Shown here: positions 13,686 to 25,388 of the stretch, one piece after another
How positions within the stretch are numbered: the stretch's first letter is position 1
Layout of the letters: the number at the start of each line of letters is the position of its first letter
Source of the DNA: Dicyema japonicum
Taxonomy: Eukaryota; Dicyemida; Rhombozoa; Dicyemidae
Assembly: GCA_011109175.1 (NCBI GenBank)
Contig: RDEW01000004.1
Span: 334,030 to 398,029 of the forward strand
DNA: 64,000 nt
Direction: 5' to 3'
Program-made: the position numbers and the translations under genes
Notes under the pieces: generated by a model
What the model saw: the letters and a program-made list of their open reading frames with translations, nothing else
Database searches by the model: none
What the model was told of the DNA's origin: nothing

Positions 13686-14926
13686 ATGATGAATTGTAGT
13701 TTCCTATTATTATTAATGATTTTGGTTATACTATACTTACATTTCTTTACATTCCTTAAACCACCGACGGATTTGCCACTAAACTGCCAGAAACTGATTG
13801 AAGGAGATAGAAATGAAATTATAAAAAGGAGATTTGAGATTGATTCGAGTTATAATGGGAATTTCCAGATCAACAATTGCAGGAGTTTGTAGAATCACGT
13901 GGATACTTGGATTATCCGATTTCCCAAGTTGAGATTGAGTATAGACTGGCATATATTCTCGTTGTCTATAAAGATTTGAAACAAGTTGAGAAATTGCTGA
14001 GGTCTGTTTATCGGAAAACTAACCTGTACTGCATCCACGTGGACAAAAAATCAAGTAAATCGTTCTACGACGGAATTTTAAAACTGACTAGTTGTCTTGA
14101 CAACGTAATCCTATTGGATAAATCCTACGACGTTGTTTGGGGTGAAATCACAACAATCTTACCAGAGATTGACTGTATGCAAGTAATGGTGGAGTACTAC
14201 GGCATAAACTGGAAATATGTGATAAATCTAACAGGACAGGAGTTTCCCTTAAAGACAAATTATGAGATATCCATGATAACCAAGGCATTAAATGGATCTA
14301 ATTGGATAGAATTTGAATCTTTTCTTCCGTAATTTACTTTTTTCTATTTTTAGAAAATTGAGGTATTTCTGGAAGTTAATCACATTCAATAAAGTTCCTT
14401 TTGGATTGACTCTCTACAAAGGACCAGTCCATGCATTAATGTCACGTGGATTTGTAGAGTTTGTGCTTTACAATGAAACTGCCCAGGAATTCCTAAACTG
14501 GCTCAGAGATACGATGATCCCCGATGAGACATTTTACTCTACTCTGAACTTTAACAGTCACATCCTTAAAGTTCCTGGAGCTTTTGGAGGTTGAATCATA
14601 ATTTATTATTAAAAGATGTGGGGAATCTAAAAAATTCTGATTTATTCACTGAAAGGGATTGGGAGAAGGATGGTTTCCGTTATAAGCAGTGGAAACCAAG
14701 AACTTGTTACGGATTCTATGCAAGGAACATTTGCATATTCGGAGCTGGGGATATTCCTTTGATGGCTAAAAGTCACTCACTTTTTGCAAATAAGTTTCAT
14801 TCTTATTATGAACCCGCCTCCTTGGATTGTCTGGATTGGTGGATTCAGAAAAAGTCTTATTCTGCAGGATCTGAGGTTGATTTTGATTTCTACAAAAAAC
14901 TGGATTTCGTTCAAAATCACATTTAA
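13686..14926 (+). CDS. Core-2-type beta-1,6-N-acetylglucosaminyltransferase (GT14), four exons
   Basis: Predicted type II Golgi glycosyltransferase that adds a beta-1,6 GlcNAc branch to O-glycans (GCNT family, GT14). Removing introns 13849-13868, 14329-14353 and 14590-14615 (20, 25 and 26 nt) leaves 390 codons in one frame. A short cytoplasmic start and a hydrophobic anchor (about residues 4-24, FLLLLMILVILYLHFF) precede a stem and the catalytic domain. Domain motifs are AYILVVYKDLKQVEKLLRSV, IHVDKKSS, ILLDKSYDVVWG, VINLTGQEFPLKTN, the KGPVHALMSRGFVEFVL segment, the catalytic-type PDETFYSTL (Glu near 266) and ICIFGAGDIPLM. Length suits the family. The 20-nt intron is the shortest in the window and rests on frame logic plus its presence in the second copy. 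AATAAA at 14980. Acceptor specificity cannot be read from sequence. Confidence 0.9.
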
Positions 14927-15059
14927 TTTTTTGTTTTTATAAATTTTAAAACTTTATTATTTAAAAAATATTTCCAATTAATAAAGTTTAAGTTACAATA
15001 AAACCTCAAAATTTATTAAAAATGTAGTGAAACCTAAGTTTTGAGACAGCTTATTATTA

Positions 15060-15560
15060 TTAATAGCAATGTCCGTGGAACCAGAAAAGTTAACTAGTTT
15101 GAGATTCCACTTTTGTCATGCATCTCTGGACACGCGCTGTAAGTCGTTTCCATCCTCCGCTCTTTCTCGCAACCGCCCTCAGATCATCAGATCCTCTGCT
15201 GTTTCCAGCTTTCTTCCTATGCAAGTGAGTTCTTTGTCGACGTCGATGCGTTGTTTTGATTAATATAGAGAAGTATGATTGCTTGGCCTGATTGGCCGGG
15301 GCCATTTCCGAAGCTCTTAGGATATGTCCAAAGAGTTGTCATTTCGCCCAAGTAACTTTATTCTCAATCTGTGTTGTTCGAGTGATTCTGTAGAGCTCGT
15401 TGAGACAGGTAATGTTTTTCAGTTATCGGATAAATTTCTAACAACCGTAGTTAACTCATCGATTATTTGTCAACAGTGTGTCGGAGAGGTTTGCAACAGA
15501 TCGATTGTTAATATTGGATGCTCCAAGATGACATCATATTATTATTATTGAACCAGAAAA
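15060..15560 (-). mobile_element. LINE 3' end (RTE-like C-terminal segment)
   Basis: On the minus strand a broken frame reads QLFGHILRASEMAPANQA, then DLRAVARKSGGWKRLTARVQ near the 3' end (about 15160-15090). The same C-terminal signature occurs in the intact ORF at 44021-45121 and in the fragments at 28.1-28.9 kb, so this is another member of that family. Everything upstream of the C-terminus is missing. Confidence 0.7.
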
Positions 15561-15835
15561 CCACAGTCATATCCAAAATAAACAAAATTCAGGTGATCTC
15601 AGCCTCCCTCAACAGTATCCGCATCTTTTCTCGGTGTTCCGACTGCGTTCCTGTTCATTTCCGATATGGACGGGGTCCCATATTGAAAAATACCTTATCA
15701 ACAACATCATGCAAAGTGTAGTTTTAATCTTAATCACAACCCTTGTATAAATATATATTTTCATTGATTTCTTTATTTTCCCCGTTAAGGAGTACAATTC
15801 AAGAAGAGATAGATTAAAAATGTCATGTGACTCAC

Positions 15836-15994
15836 CAATGCTGTGGTGACGTTGCACATATTGAAAAAATCTATAAACCCATTATTCCTTATTTGAAACG
15901 TGAATAGTGTCGTGCTTTTCTTTCCGGGTACATCGAACTCTTGATTATCTCCCAAATCAATATAAATGTGATCCGTACTAAAATCACTGATCAT
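15836..15994 (-). CDS. Possible exon of an unidentified gene
   Basis: Read from an ATG at 15994, 53 codons of coding-like sequence (IYIDLGDNQEFDVPGK, then TTLFTFQIRNNGFIDFFN) stop at a perfect GTGAGT donor at 15835. The alternating hydrophobic pattern with FQIRNNG suggests a beta-sandwich repeat of the kind seen in secreted or surface proteins, but I cannot name it. No matching downstream exon was found within 300 bp. It may be a gene fragment. Confidence 0.25.
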
Positions 15995-16005
15995 TTATTG
16001 TCTCA

Positions 16006-16347
16006 TTGTGGGATATTGCTTTATTTCAAGAAATGAAACTCTCCCACAAAAACCCAACCTCAACTTTCCCAGATACTTGGTGTTTCGCAGAGACCGAAGA
16101 CTCGGAAGTGGTGGACACTGTAAGGAATCAGATGCAAGTCGAGGATTTATCGGATAGAATATCAGCTCTCAAATGTGTAAACTGTGGAAACGAAGAACAA
16201 AGGGCGAGCCAACTCAAGTGTTCACTCCATCAAAAAACTACGGACCGTACAACGGGGGAGAAAGCCTGTGCCCTTCCCTGGGAGGTAAATGATGCAACCA
16301 CAGTCCACCCTATTGTTAGGAACATTTCAGCAACAAATTATGATTAA
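16006..16347 (+). CDS. Unidentified open reading frame
   Basis: A 113-codon plus-strand frame; the first ATG is a few codons in, near 16033. The product is hydrophilic with a pair of cysteines (CVNCGNEE) and a later KCSLHQ, loosely zinc-binding in look. No family recognised. It starts 12 bp from the divergent exon candidate at 15994, so at most one or a divergent pair may be real. Confidence 0.15.
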   Translation: MWDIALFQEMKLSHKNPTSTFPDTWCFAETEDSEVVDTVRNQMQVEDLSDRISALKCVNCGNEEQRASQLKCSLHQKTTDRTTGEKACALPWEVNDATTVHPIVRNISATNYD

Positions 16348-17099
16348 TTTATTTAATAACCTTGGACATATCGGAAAAGGTTGAGTTAACGCATAATTAA
16401 GGTATATTTAACCACAATCGAAATATAACGTATTCTGTCAAAGCATCACGTACATTCATATCTGCCACTGTGGGAACCAATCAGGTGGAATAGGAAAGAG
16501 ATAGACCCCCTTGGATGCGTTTCTTGACGTCGAATGACATAAGATTTGAAGAAGGCACAGAGCAGAACTGAATTCTTCGACCAGGTTTTTAACGGGTGAC
16601 CTTTGAGGCAATGATAATCAGCAAACATAATTTCTGACTTGATTAAAGGTTCTTGGTCTGAATAACTTGACTGGGAACCAGATCATCTACTGGGACTCAT
16701 ACACAACCGAAAATAAAGAAACATGTCCCCCTAACAATTAGTTGCCACAACTGTTTGTTTGGCTTACCTAAGTGAAGTCTTAAATAGCCAAAACACAACC
16801 TCTACAATAAGGCAATCATTACTAAAAGGATATCATTCTTACATGAAACCATAAGTGGATCTCCCATATTGCGACAATTTAGTGAACATTAATAGGAAAA
16901 ACGAATCCAGAAAATTGAATGTTCTTGGATAAGACTACTGAGCTTTGCTCCTCTTGCACTTAGCCTCTCCATCAATGAATCTACGAAAAATGACCTAGGC
17001 CAAACTGAACGTTCTGAAGGTGCTCATAAGTTCAACATTTCCTTGAAAATGAAGAACATTAAGACTATTTATGAACACAGCTTTACCAACATTCAACCC
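16348..17099. other. Intergenic or decayed DNA
   Basis: Scattered short frames only. The right end grades into the LINE that starts to be readable at about 17100. No separate feature supported. Confidence 0.4.
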
Positions 17100-19150
17100 C
17101 CGCAAATATATAAACCCTCAGCCAAACCATCGCCCAATCCTGACAAACTCAAAGAAGGGTGAATCGAAAACTTCTCGAAGGTGATGTCCGAGCAGCTTTA
17201 CGCATGGCTGTTTCGGACGGTACAGTCCTTTCCCCGTCTCCGACTGTTCTTGAGTCGCTAAGGAGGAAATATCCAAACCCTCCGAACGACCTTTGCATAC
17301 ATACTCTTGAAACTACTCTGAAGATATCTACCAACGAGAGAGATATACGACTCGGGATTGCATCGTTTGCTGCCAATAGCGGCGGAAGACTGGATGGACT
17401 GCGTCCGACCCATCTGACGTATGTTCCTACAGCTGAGGCTAGACATAATCTCTTCAAGTCGATCACTATTCTTACCTACCGTATAATCAATGGGGATATT
17501 ACATTACACGCACGGGACCTTCTCTTCTCTGCCATCCTACTGGAATTCAAAAAGAGTCATGGAGGCGTCCGTCCCATTGCAGTTGGCAGCTATTTCCGAG
17601 GATTGGCTGCGAAAATTGTTTCCATGCTTGTCTCTCCAAGGATTAGTGAAGAATTATCCTCAATCCAACTGGTGTAAACGTACGTACCGAATCCGAAGCC
17701 TCAATGCGATGTTTCTTCTCACAAGAAAACCAAAATAATCCCTGTCTGGGATTAAAACTGGACATTACTAATGCCTTCAATTCGTTAAAAAGAGATCGTA
17801 TCATTGAAGTATGCAGCATGCGAGCACCTGAGGTCATTCCCAATGTCAATCTTCTATATAGATCAAATTCATCTCTGGTTTTCGGTGATAAGATCACCAA
17901 GTCGCAGTCCGGAGTACAGCAAGGAGACCCGTTAGGACCACTCTTTTTCGCATTGACGATCGATCAAGTCGTTCGTTCCGTCGATGCTGAATTCAATCTC
18001 TGGTATCTCGACGACGGAACAATTGGAGGGACATGGAGAAATATTTATAAAAATTTATCGCACTTGGTACCTGTTTTACATGATCTCGGTTTTGAGGTCA
18101 ACATAAAAAACCGGAGCTCATCAATGTTTCATACCTGGAAAACGATGGCCTCTGCATGATAGGTTATTACCGGGCATGTCTGTCGTCCCCCGTGACCAAG
18201 TCTATTTTCTCAGATGCCCACTCGACAATGCAGAACTACGGAAACACCATCAGTCCAAAGCGGAAGAGCTTTCCCTCTTTATGGAAAGACTTGCTATTCT
18301 GACTCCCACAAATTTTTTTTCCTCATGAGAAAAAGCTTTTGTCTGCCAAAATTGCAATACACTCCGCTGAGTTCCTTTTCTTTAGCCATCGAGATTTGCT
18401 ACTGAATCTGGATCAGACGTTAAGGCAAACAGTCGAGTCACTACTAAATATACGTTTTGACGAACTGGGTTGGACACAATGCAAACTTCCTTCAAGTCTC
18501 GGAGGAGTTGGCCTAAGATCGGCTTTAGAGATCGCCAGCATACCTATCGTCGCTTTCGAGCTGCAGTCATCTCGTCCTGGAAATCCTACGTTACCTTACT
18601 GGACTTTCCTTGGACGCACTATTCGACGAAACTTGCTTTCAGTGAAGGAAAGCAGGATTTCCAATCATATATGATGTCTCGAATCAGAACAAATGAGACG
18701 CAATTTCCTGCAAGGCTATCGATAGCCTAAAGAAAGAGTCGTCTGCCAGAAACAAGATGCCGTTGTGGAGGAACAGTTGACACCAAAAGACTACATCCTT
18801 TATCTTGCAAAGGAGTGGAGGTCGTTCACCTCGTCACGCCTCATTGAATAATCTTATTTTGAAAACCCTCGAGGAGCAAGCTTCCCAGCTCAACTTGAGC
18901 TTGTTGGACTGGATCGTGGCAAAAGGCCTGACGGAATGCTGCTTTTCCTATATTCACATAAAAAATCATTGGTCTGTGATGTAACCTGTGTGGATACTTA
19001 CTCCACTTTGCTCCTTCTGAGATCTGCTCATAAACCTGGATCTGCGGCCAACGCAGCAGAATCGGCAAGATCTAGAAGTACTCCGCCATTGGAGACCGAT
19101 ACCGATTCACATCGATGGCCATAGAAACGTCAGGAGTCGAAAATCTCTCA
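17100..19150 (+). mobile_element. Decayed LINE with restriction-like endonuclease type C-terminus, copy 1
   Basis: Plus-strand RT in several frames. Pre-RT YPNPPNDLCIHTLETT is followed by GGRLDGLRPTHLTYV, then HGGVRPIAVGSYFRGLAAKI (about 17560-17620). LKLDITNAFNSLKRDRIIEV lies at about 17755, GVQQGDPLGPLLFALTID at about 17911, and the catalytic box WYLDDGTIGGT at about 18001. LGGVGLRSALEIAS (about 18500) marks the thumb. Further on, a His/Cys segment and GGRSPRHASLN precede a tail that in sister copies carries the PD-(D/E)XK-type endonuclease. It belongs with 20820-22450, 29790-30960 and 36740-37330. Frame breaks make it inactive. Confidence 0.85.
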
Positions 19151-19484
19151 CCAGCTTTTCTGAAAGAAATAGGAGGGAAACAAGCTAGCCGAAAAAAAAG
19201 TTTTGGTTAAGGCAACGAGTCCGGATTGCAGCATTACAGTGAAATGTATACTCAATCCTATTTGCAAAGGCTTAATTATTCTAATTTTTTAATAAAATTA
19301 TTCTTCATCAAAAAAAGAAAAATCTAATATTAAACAAATCGGTCAATTATAGATTTCTACAACCATGTCTCATAATTTAGCTGCTGCTTTAGGTAAAAAT
19401 ACGATTTGAGAAAAAGTATTCCCAATAACAATTTTCCGATTATTATGCTGACGGCTCATAACAGCAGCTACTTAATTGATTCAT

Positions 19485-19752
19485 TAATTACCCCGGATAC
19501 ACTGAGAAAGAAGTTAAAAACTAATTAAGTGTACCCAGTTCCACTGTTAGAGTCATTTAACGTCACACAAATTCATCCGGAACCAGCATAAAAGGTAAAA
19601 GACGTTCATTCCTTGCAGTAGTGGAACCCCTTCCAATTGAGTGGGGGAGAGCAAATGATTTTTTTTCATGCCAGCCTGCCATTGAGCACCACTTGAGACA
19701 GGTGGATCACACGACGCCACTTTAGTAGAAGGGGAAAAGGAGGAACCGACGA
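19485..19752 (-). repeat. Interspersed repeat R1, copy A
   Basis: Shares long stretches with copies at 31824-32045 and 46109-46240: a CCCCGGATACAC.GAGAAAGAAG block, an AATTAAGTGTA.CCAG block, a CATCCGGAA block, a GCAGT.GTGGAA block and CAGGTGGATCACA. Copy C is flanked on the left by repeated TTTA units. That would be a (TAAA)n tail if the element runs on the minus strand, which suggests a retroposed SINE-like or LINE-3'-end sequence. No coding content. Confidence 0.75.
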
Positions 19753-19869
19753 AAACATCTTCAATAGAAATCTTCAACTTCGAATGCCTTCAGTAACTTG
19801 TGCTTTGTCTCAGGCATGATAAGGGACTTTGGAGTTTCGGTACATCAGATACTTACATCCTTCGTATTC

Positions 19870-20520
19870 CTCTAGGACTCTTACTAACTCGCTACATACT
19901 TAGTATCAGACTTGGAATAATTCAAATCTAGTCCTATACTCTCAAAGAATTTTCTGGCACAGACCACCATGGAGTAGAGCTTCTCGGCTGTTCGAGCATA
20001 CATTTTTAGGTCATCGATAAAAAGAAGGTGATTTGTACTAAAAAAAACACCCTCACAATGAACTGGTATTTTCTCAAACCGATAATTGAGGCGATGACTC
20101 AATGATTCCAAATAAAGAACAAGGAGCAGTGGAGACATGCTATTCCCCTGAAAGATCCCCTTCTTAAGCTTTACTTCGCCTATTTGCTGCCTATTATAGT
20201 TCAGATGAATACTCCACTTATTCATCACAGCCACTACAAAGCTGATGAACCTCACAGGCATACACAGCTTTTGTAGGTACTCGACAAGGTAAGAATGATC
20301 AACTGAATCAAGAGCCTTCTTCACATCACCCATATTGACAAAAGTGAGTTTCCATGATACACAGAAAGGCACTTGTTGACCAAAGCTTGCACTTTTGCCC
20401 CCTGACAATTTCGACCAGTACCCAAATAATTATCGGAGAGAATTCCATTGACCTCTAATAAGCTCCTAACCTCATTAGCCACCAAATTGGTCATCAGTAG
20501 GCAACCAGAAAATTGCAATT
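19870..20520 (-). mobile_element. LINE reverse transcriptase fragment, R4-like
   Basis: On the minus strand, GTGRNCQGAKVQALVNKCL is followed after a frame change by MGDVKKALDSVDHSYLVEYL. Next come VKLKKGIFQGNSMSPLLLVL and the catalytic-box region NHLLFIDDLKMYARTAE, then LDLNYSKSDTKYV. The KKGIFQG...SPLL and HLLFIDDLK motifs suit an R4/Dong-type element. The frame is nearly intact over 174 codons, but the first catalytic Asp region (VKKAL for KKAFD) is altered. Confidence 0.8.
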
Positions 20521-20819
20521 TTTAAAATAAAAATTCAAATATATTGTCGTGTTGATTTTAGCCTATTGAGATTTTCCTCCTATTCTTGACTTTCACCTAT
20601 TGTTGATTCAGTGGAATATTATTCGAAAATTCATCGTCCAATTGCTCTGCCTGCAACGTGAGCAATTTGAGAAAGTTCGGAATTTCTTGTTCTGCCTGTG
20701 GAGGCTTCTTTCACCTTGGATGTTTGAAGCTTTCTCAGGCCTCCATCCGCGTCCTTGGGATATGACACTGCCGCTCGTGCCTTGGAATTGGCTGGGGGTT
20801 TCCTAATGATCATGCGAGT

Positions 20820-22450
20820 GCATACACCTCCGGAGAAGACCTTTCCCAATTGGATCCAGATTCGCTACTCAAACTTATCGATGAACGCCGTTCATCGAGG
20901 AGTATCCCGGTGAAGATCCCAAAAGCAGAACACCCTCTAGCTGTCGAAGCCTTAACCAAAGCAATCGACAATGCTCTCCACTCCGACTCTATAATCGACT
21001 GGGTACGTTTGTTTAATTTTGCTCTGTTCGCACTTGGCTCCCCCCGAGATCGCAATAAGAAACAGTCTCTCTCGATTGAACTGAAGAACAACATCCGCGC
21101 ATTTATGGATGGAACTCACTTTACGGACCTCCGCCTTTTTCATCCGTTCAACTGAGACTCGGAGTTCAACTAGGGAAACGGAGATTTTTCGCCTAAGAAG
21201 GACTGTACGATCAAAGTTGCTTGAAGGAGGAACCCGATCCATTTTTCACTCTCAGACGGACCACGCAATCCAACCGCTGATACTTACAAGATTCTATTGG
21301 AAGCATCCACCCTCTCCGAATGACCTACGTCACTGTTCGCCCCCATCAAAAGTGACCCCTTTGTTGACGTCGCCTGAGGATGTCATCATGGAACTTTGCA
21401 CCAAGCAGTAGTGGAGGTCTCGATGGCTTAAGGCCCGGTCATCTTAGAGACCTTATTTCACCGACTATTGGAGACCAAGCATTTCGTCTCTCCTTCTCAC
21501 TCACTTCTCTTATGAGCAGGATTTTATCTATTTGCCTGATTTGATACGACACATCTTGTTTTCGGCTAGTCTGATTGCAGTCGACAAGAAGGGAGTTGTA
21601 TCCGTTCGATGCGGTCGGATTCACCTTTAGTAGACTAGCAGCCAAGATTGTTTCCAGATTTTCTACGTCAATCTTGTCAAGATCCTTACTTCTAAGTCAA
21701 GTTAGAGTCGGAGTTCGTCTTGGAAGTGAGTCAGCCGCTGATTCCGTCAGGACATTCAGGAACCGCTGCATTCAAAACTTTAAAAGGCACATTATGGTAA
21801 AGCTGGACATCAAGAACGCTTTTAACAGTTTAAAAAAAAACTGCATTCTGGAGGCCTGCAAAAAAGATGTCTACATATTTGAACTGGTCAATTATTCATA
21901 CGGAAAGCCTACATCTCTATTACACGGGGATTTCATGGTTCCATCGTCCTCAGGTGTTCAACAGGGCGACCCCATCGGACCACTGCTGTTCTCCCTCGGA
22001 ATTGAGAGGATACGAAGCTTCTCGATGCCCACTCAACATCTGGTACCTCGATGATGCTGTCTTGGAGGTCCCTTGGAGATAGTCTTCTGGGAGTTGGAAG
22101 TACTTATCCCGCGTTGTCCGAGGTGGGTCTTGAATTGAATACAACGAAGTGTGAAATAACAAACTGTGGTCCTGCTGACGATGACTTCTCTTCAATTGTT
22201 CCAAAAGTTTACTCCTTGTTTCCTGGTGGGATTTTGACCCCTGAAAACGAATTGAATTTTCTTGGATCCCCGATCACTAGGAATGCGATGAAGCATGTCC
22301 TCCATGACAAAAAACAACTCCTATGAACAGATTACAGCTACTTGAATCACAGTCAGCGCTATGAAAAGAAGTCTTAACATTCAGAGAATCTCCTATTTAC
22401 TCAGGACAGCCCCATACTATTCCCAACTGGAGCAGCTTTAGCACTTTGAT
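20820..22450 (+). mobile_element. Decayed LINE, restriction-like endonuclease type, copy 2
   Basis: Same lineage as 17100-19150. Plus-strand pieces include LKLIDERRSSRSIPVKIPKA, HPPSPNDLRH, SSGGLDGLRPGHLRDL, VKLDIKNAFNSLKKNCILEA (about 21800), GVQQGDPIGPLLFSLGIE (about 21951) and WYLDDA (about 22040). LELNTTKCEI lies at about 22130. Frames shift repeatedly. The C-terminus is replaced by a different LINE from about 22680. Confidence 0.8.
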
Positions 22451-22679
22451 TTGTCTTTCCTCAGCTCGACGGAGCAAATATTTAATGTCAAATTCGAAAT
22501 GCTACATGGATGCAAGCTACACTCCCAGTTAGAGGGGGTATTGGAATTCATCGTACTTTGGACGTCTCACTTCCTGCACATCTGTCTTCACTCACGGCCT
22601 GCGAACTTTGGTCAGGAGAATTCTACACTCCCTACTCGAATTCTCAATTGACCAAACATAATCCACGCACGAGAAGCCT

Positions 22680-23420
22680 GGAATGCCACAACCAAACATC
22701 CAAAATACCATCCTTCTGTCTTATGCCGACGATCTCATAGTCGCAGCAAGACAACAAGACCATGAAGAAGCTGTGCGAAGGGTTCAGGAGACCCTCGACA
22801 TTATGAACCCATGGTTCCTCAAAACCCACATGAAAATATCCCCTGGGAAGTCGAGCACTGCGATTATCTTCTCCTACAGGAAACATACATCCTTCGATCC
22901 TAAATTAACTTGGAATGGAAAGCTTATCCCGGTTAATAAGAACCCATCAATTCTTGGAGTTACATATGTGGAAACAATAATTTCAAGAGTTCAATAAAAG
23001 ATGGGGATCCTTAAGACCTTTGCTAGATCTCCAATATCTTCACTTTCTCATATCAAATTATTATACAAACAGTATATTTTACCGACAATGGAACATGCAT
23101 GGTTACACCCTTGTCAATATCCACAAAGAACAAGTCAGAGGTCATACGAAACCAATGCCTCCGGATCCTTCCTAAATGTGACAGAATGACGCCTACGTCA
23201 GAAATGAGGAACACATTAGATCTCAAAAAAGTTATGGAACATCTCGGTGACGAACAACAAAAATTCTTGAAAAATAGTGCGATCTTCTGGTAGCCCCTTT
23301 GAAGATGAGTTTCTTGCCTACCAGAAGTATGCTCGCAAATTTGAGATCAAACCTTCCCCCTTTTGGACGATCATAAAAGATTGTAGACAAAGTCTAAACA
23401 AAGGAGGACGCACTGACACC
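22680..23420 (+). mobile_element. Jockey-like LINE RT fragment
   Basis: A 104-codon frame from 22683 carries NIQNTILLSYADDLIVAARQ, the RT catalytic box. HMKISPGKSSTAIIFSY follows, then NKNPSILGVTYVETI, the Jockey-type ILGVTxD motif. After a stop, SHIKLLYKQYILPTMEHAWL and a further segment to about 23290 continue the C-terminus. The 5' part is missing; the junction with the preceding, different LINE lies near 22680. Confidence 0.75.
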
Positions 23421-23769
23421 GGGATCACTTAATTAGACGATAACTTTCTCCTCTTTCCTATGTTTCATACATCTATGTGATTTGCGTATGACAGTTACGC
23501 TGTCAAGATACTTGAGTTCTGAACCGGACTCGTCGCCTTACAGATGGGATCTGTTCGACAAGAATTGACTCTTGCTGAAAAGCCCATCTTTCGGATTCGA
23601 ACCCACGGCTGTCCTCAAACGTTACGTTCAGCCAGAAATCATCCTACAATATAAACAGTCAAACAGTAATGACAGCATCAGACTGAGCCTACCGAAGAAT
23701 AATTAATTTAATAATTAAAAAATAGCTTTATTAACAATATAAAGTGTATTTTATTAAAGTTTTAGTTTT
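23421..23769. other. Mpp10 3' flank
   Basis: No supported gene. The right part (23700-23769) is the AT-rich 3' end of Mpp10; the minus-strand AATAAA at 23727-23732 is a plausible poly(A) signal about 40 bp after its stop codon. Confidence 0.45.
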
Positions 23770-25388
23770 TTAGACATGATTGATTACTTGACTTGGATTT
23801 TTTCCATTTAAATTACTGCGTTTTACCGCTTCAATGTTTTTGTTATTCTCAAGGGTATCGAACATAGCAGTGGACGACCTTAAAGACTTATCAGTTCCCT
23901 TCTCAATGAGAGACTTCTCCCGCTTGCCAGTTTCCACTTTACCGGGCTTCTTGAGCCTGTGACGCTGCAAAATTTTCTTTTTCCTGCGTTCCCGTTTCTT
24001 ATCAGTTTCCGATCTTTCGTCCTTTCCGAGAATTAAGCCACTTTTCCGTTTGTCCTGCAAAACCGTAAACCAATAACACCACCGTGATCTCTTCCGGAGC
24101 AAGGGCCCCAGCTTGAGCAGACTGAGCGGTAGGGACTTTCTCCTCCGAGTACAAAGCAGCCATATTGTTGACGATAACAGCGTCAGGCTGAGTCTAACGA
24201 ATATTTACAAGGAAACTCACACTGGCGGGGGAATAGTGGAAGCTGGAGAACGAATTCAGCTTGGAGAAGAGGGAATTAAGGGATGACCGGATTTCAGAAT
24301 GTAGTTTCTGCAGTCTCTGATCTGCTTCAACTTTGGCGAGATTCTACATAACCGAAATATAAAACCGACGAATTAGCACGTGACTCCTCGTAGATTTCAG
24401 CCAGACTTTTCTTGCTCTTTTCCTGGTCAACCATAGCCTCCTTTCTATACTCGGAAGGTTTCTCGACCTGCTTGACCTTCCGTTCAACGTCGTCAAAGGT
24501 CTAAAATGCGGAAAACTAATAGACCTTATTTTTGATTCTTTCAACAATTATCTCTTCGAGGGACTTGTTGGACTCCAATGTAACAGGGCGGCGCTATTAT
24601 AAAAAGTTAAAAAAATGACTTTAAAATAATTTAAAATTAATTATTATATTTCAATTACCTGGCACAGTGGAGTGGTCGAAGTTCAAGTTGTCCTCAATAA
24701 GTGAGTCCTTAGGACGCGAAGACGATGTTACTTCGCCAGTCATCTGCCACTTTTTGGGTTGGAGAGCCTTTTCTTCTAGCTCGTCAATTTTTTCAGCCAT
24801 CTTAGTTTTAAAAAACGAATCAACTTTTTTTTGCTGTTTTTGAAAGGAAGTGAGTTCGCTTTCGTCCTCCAAATCTCCCACGTGAGAGTCGTATAACATG
24901 TCCTCATCCTCAGAACTAAGGGCGACCTCCTTTTCAAAATCCTCAAAGTCCGCTTGTTCATCGTTTTCCTCAGAATTTTCCTCCTCCGTCAAATCTCCGT
25001 CAGAAAGTCAAGTTCAATCTGATCTTCCTCGAAAGAATCCTTGTCTGTTTTATGCCTTCTTATGACTTCCTCCACGGAATCGGACTCTTTTTCGTCTATT
25101 GGTTGAGGTTCCGTTGACTTTGCGGTAAAAAGGGACGAGTTGTTTATAAATAAAAGGGAAGGCAAAAATTCTCTGTTAGTGAGCTCGATTTGCTGCCATA
25201 TTTGTTCGTTGTCGAGTCCGTTAATATACAAGTCTGTTGGAAGACGTTTTAAAGTAGGGATGTCTGTTTTGTGGAAATTTTTGTATGAGGTTTTCAGTTC
25301 TTCCAATATCTCTGATGAAGATTCCCTAATATATTTATTTAGAATGCTACGGTATATTAGATAGTTCTCTGTTACTATGAATCAACAT
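23770..25388 (-). CDS. MPHOSPH10: U3 snoRNP protein Mpp10, seven exons
   Basis: Nucleolar component of the small-subunit processome that acts with U3 snoRNA in early 18S pre-rRNA cleavages. From ATG at 25388, introns 25326-25350, 24594-24665, 24501-24524, 24344-24365, 24194-24220 and 24055-24082 (25, 72, 24, 22, 27 and 28 nt) leave about 473 codons. Landmarks are [19 protein letters not shown] near the start, an acidic middle ([17 protein letters not shown]), and the conserved core [19 protein letters not shown], then [46 protein letters not shown] and the basic tail [13 protein letters not shown] follow. It is shorter than the human protein (681) because the acidic region is small. A base appears missing in the T run at 24991-24993 (plus-strand AAA). 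The 72-nt intron uses a GTGCCA donor by frame logic; GTAATT seven bases further would break the frame. Confidence 0.92.

Noticed and set aside
13680-14926. GCNT-like gene as a frameshifted pseudogene
   Set aside because: All three apparent breaks vanish when 20-, 25- and 26-nt GT-AG introns are removed, leaving 390 codons and every family motif.
24594-24658. GTAATT donor for the long MPP10 intron
   Set aside because: It looks stronger than GTGCCA at 24665 but leaves the next exon out of frame; a missing base could still rescue it.
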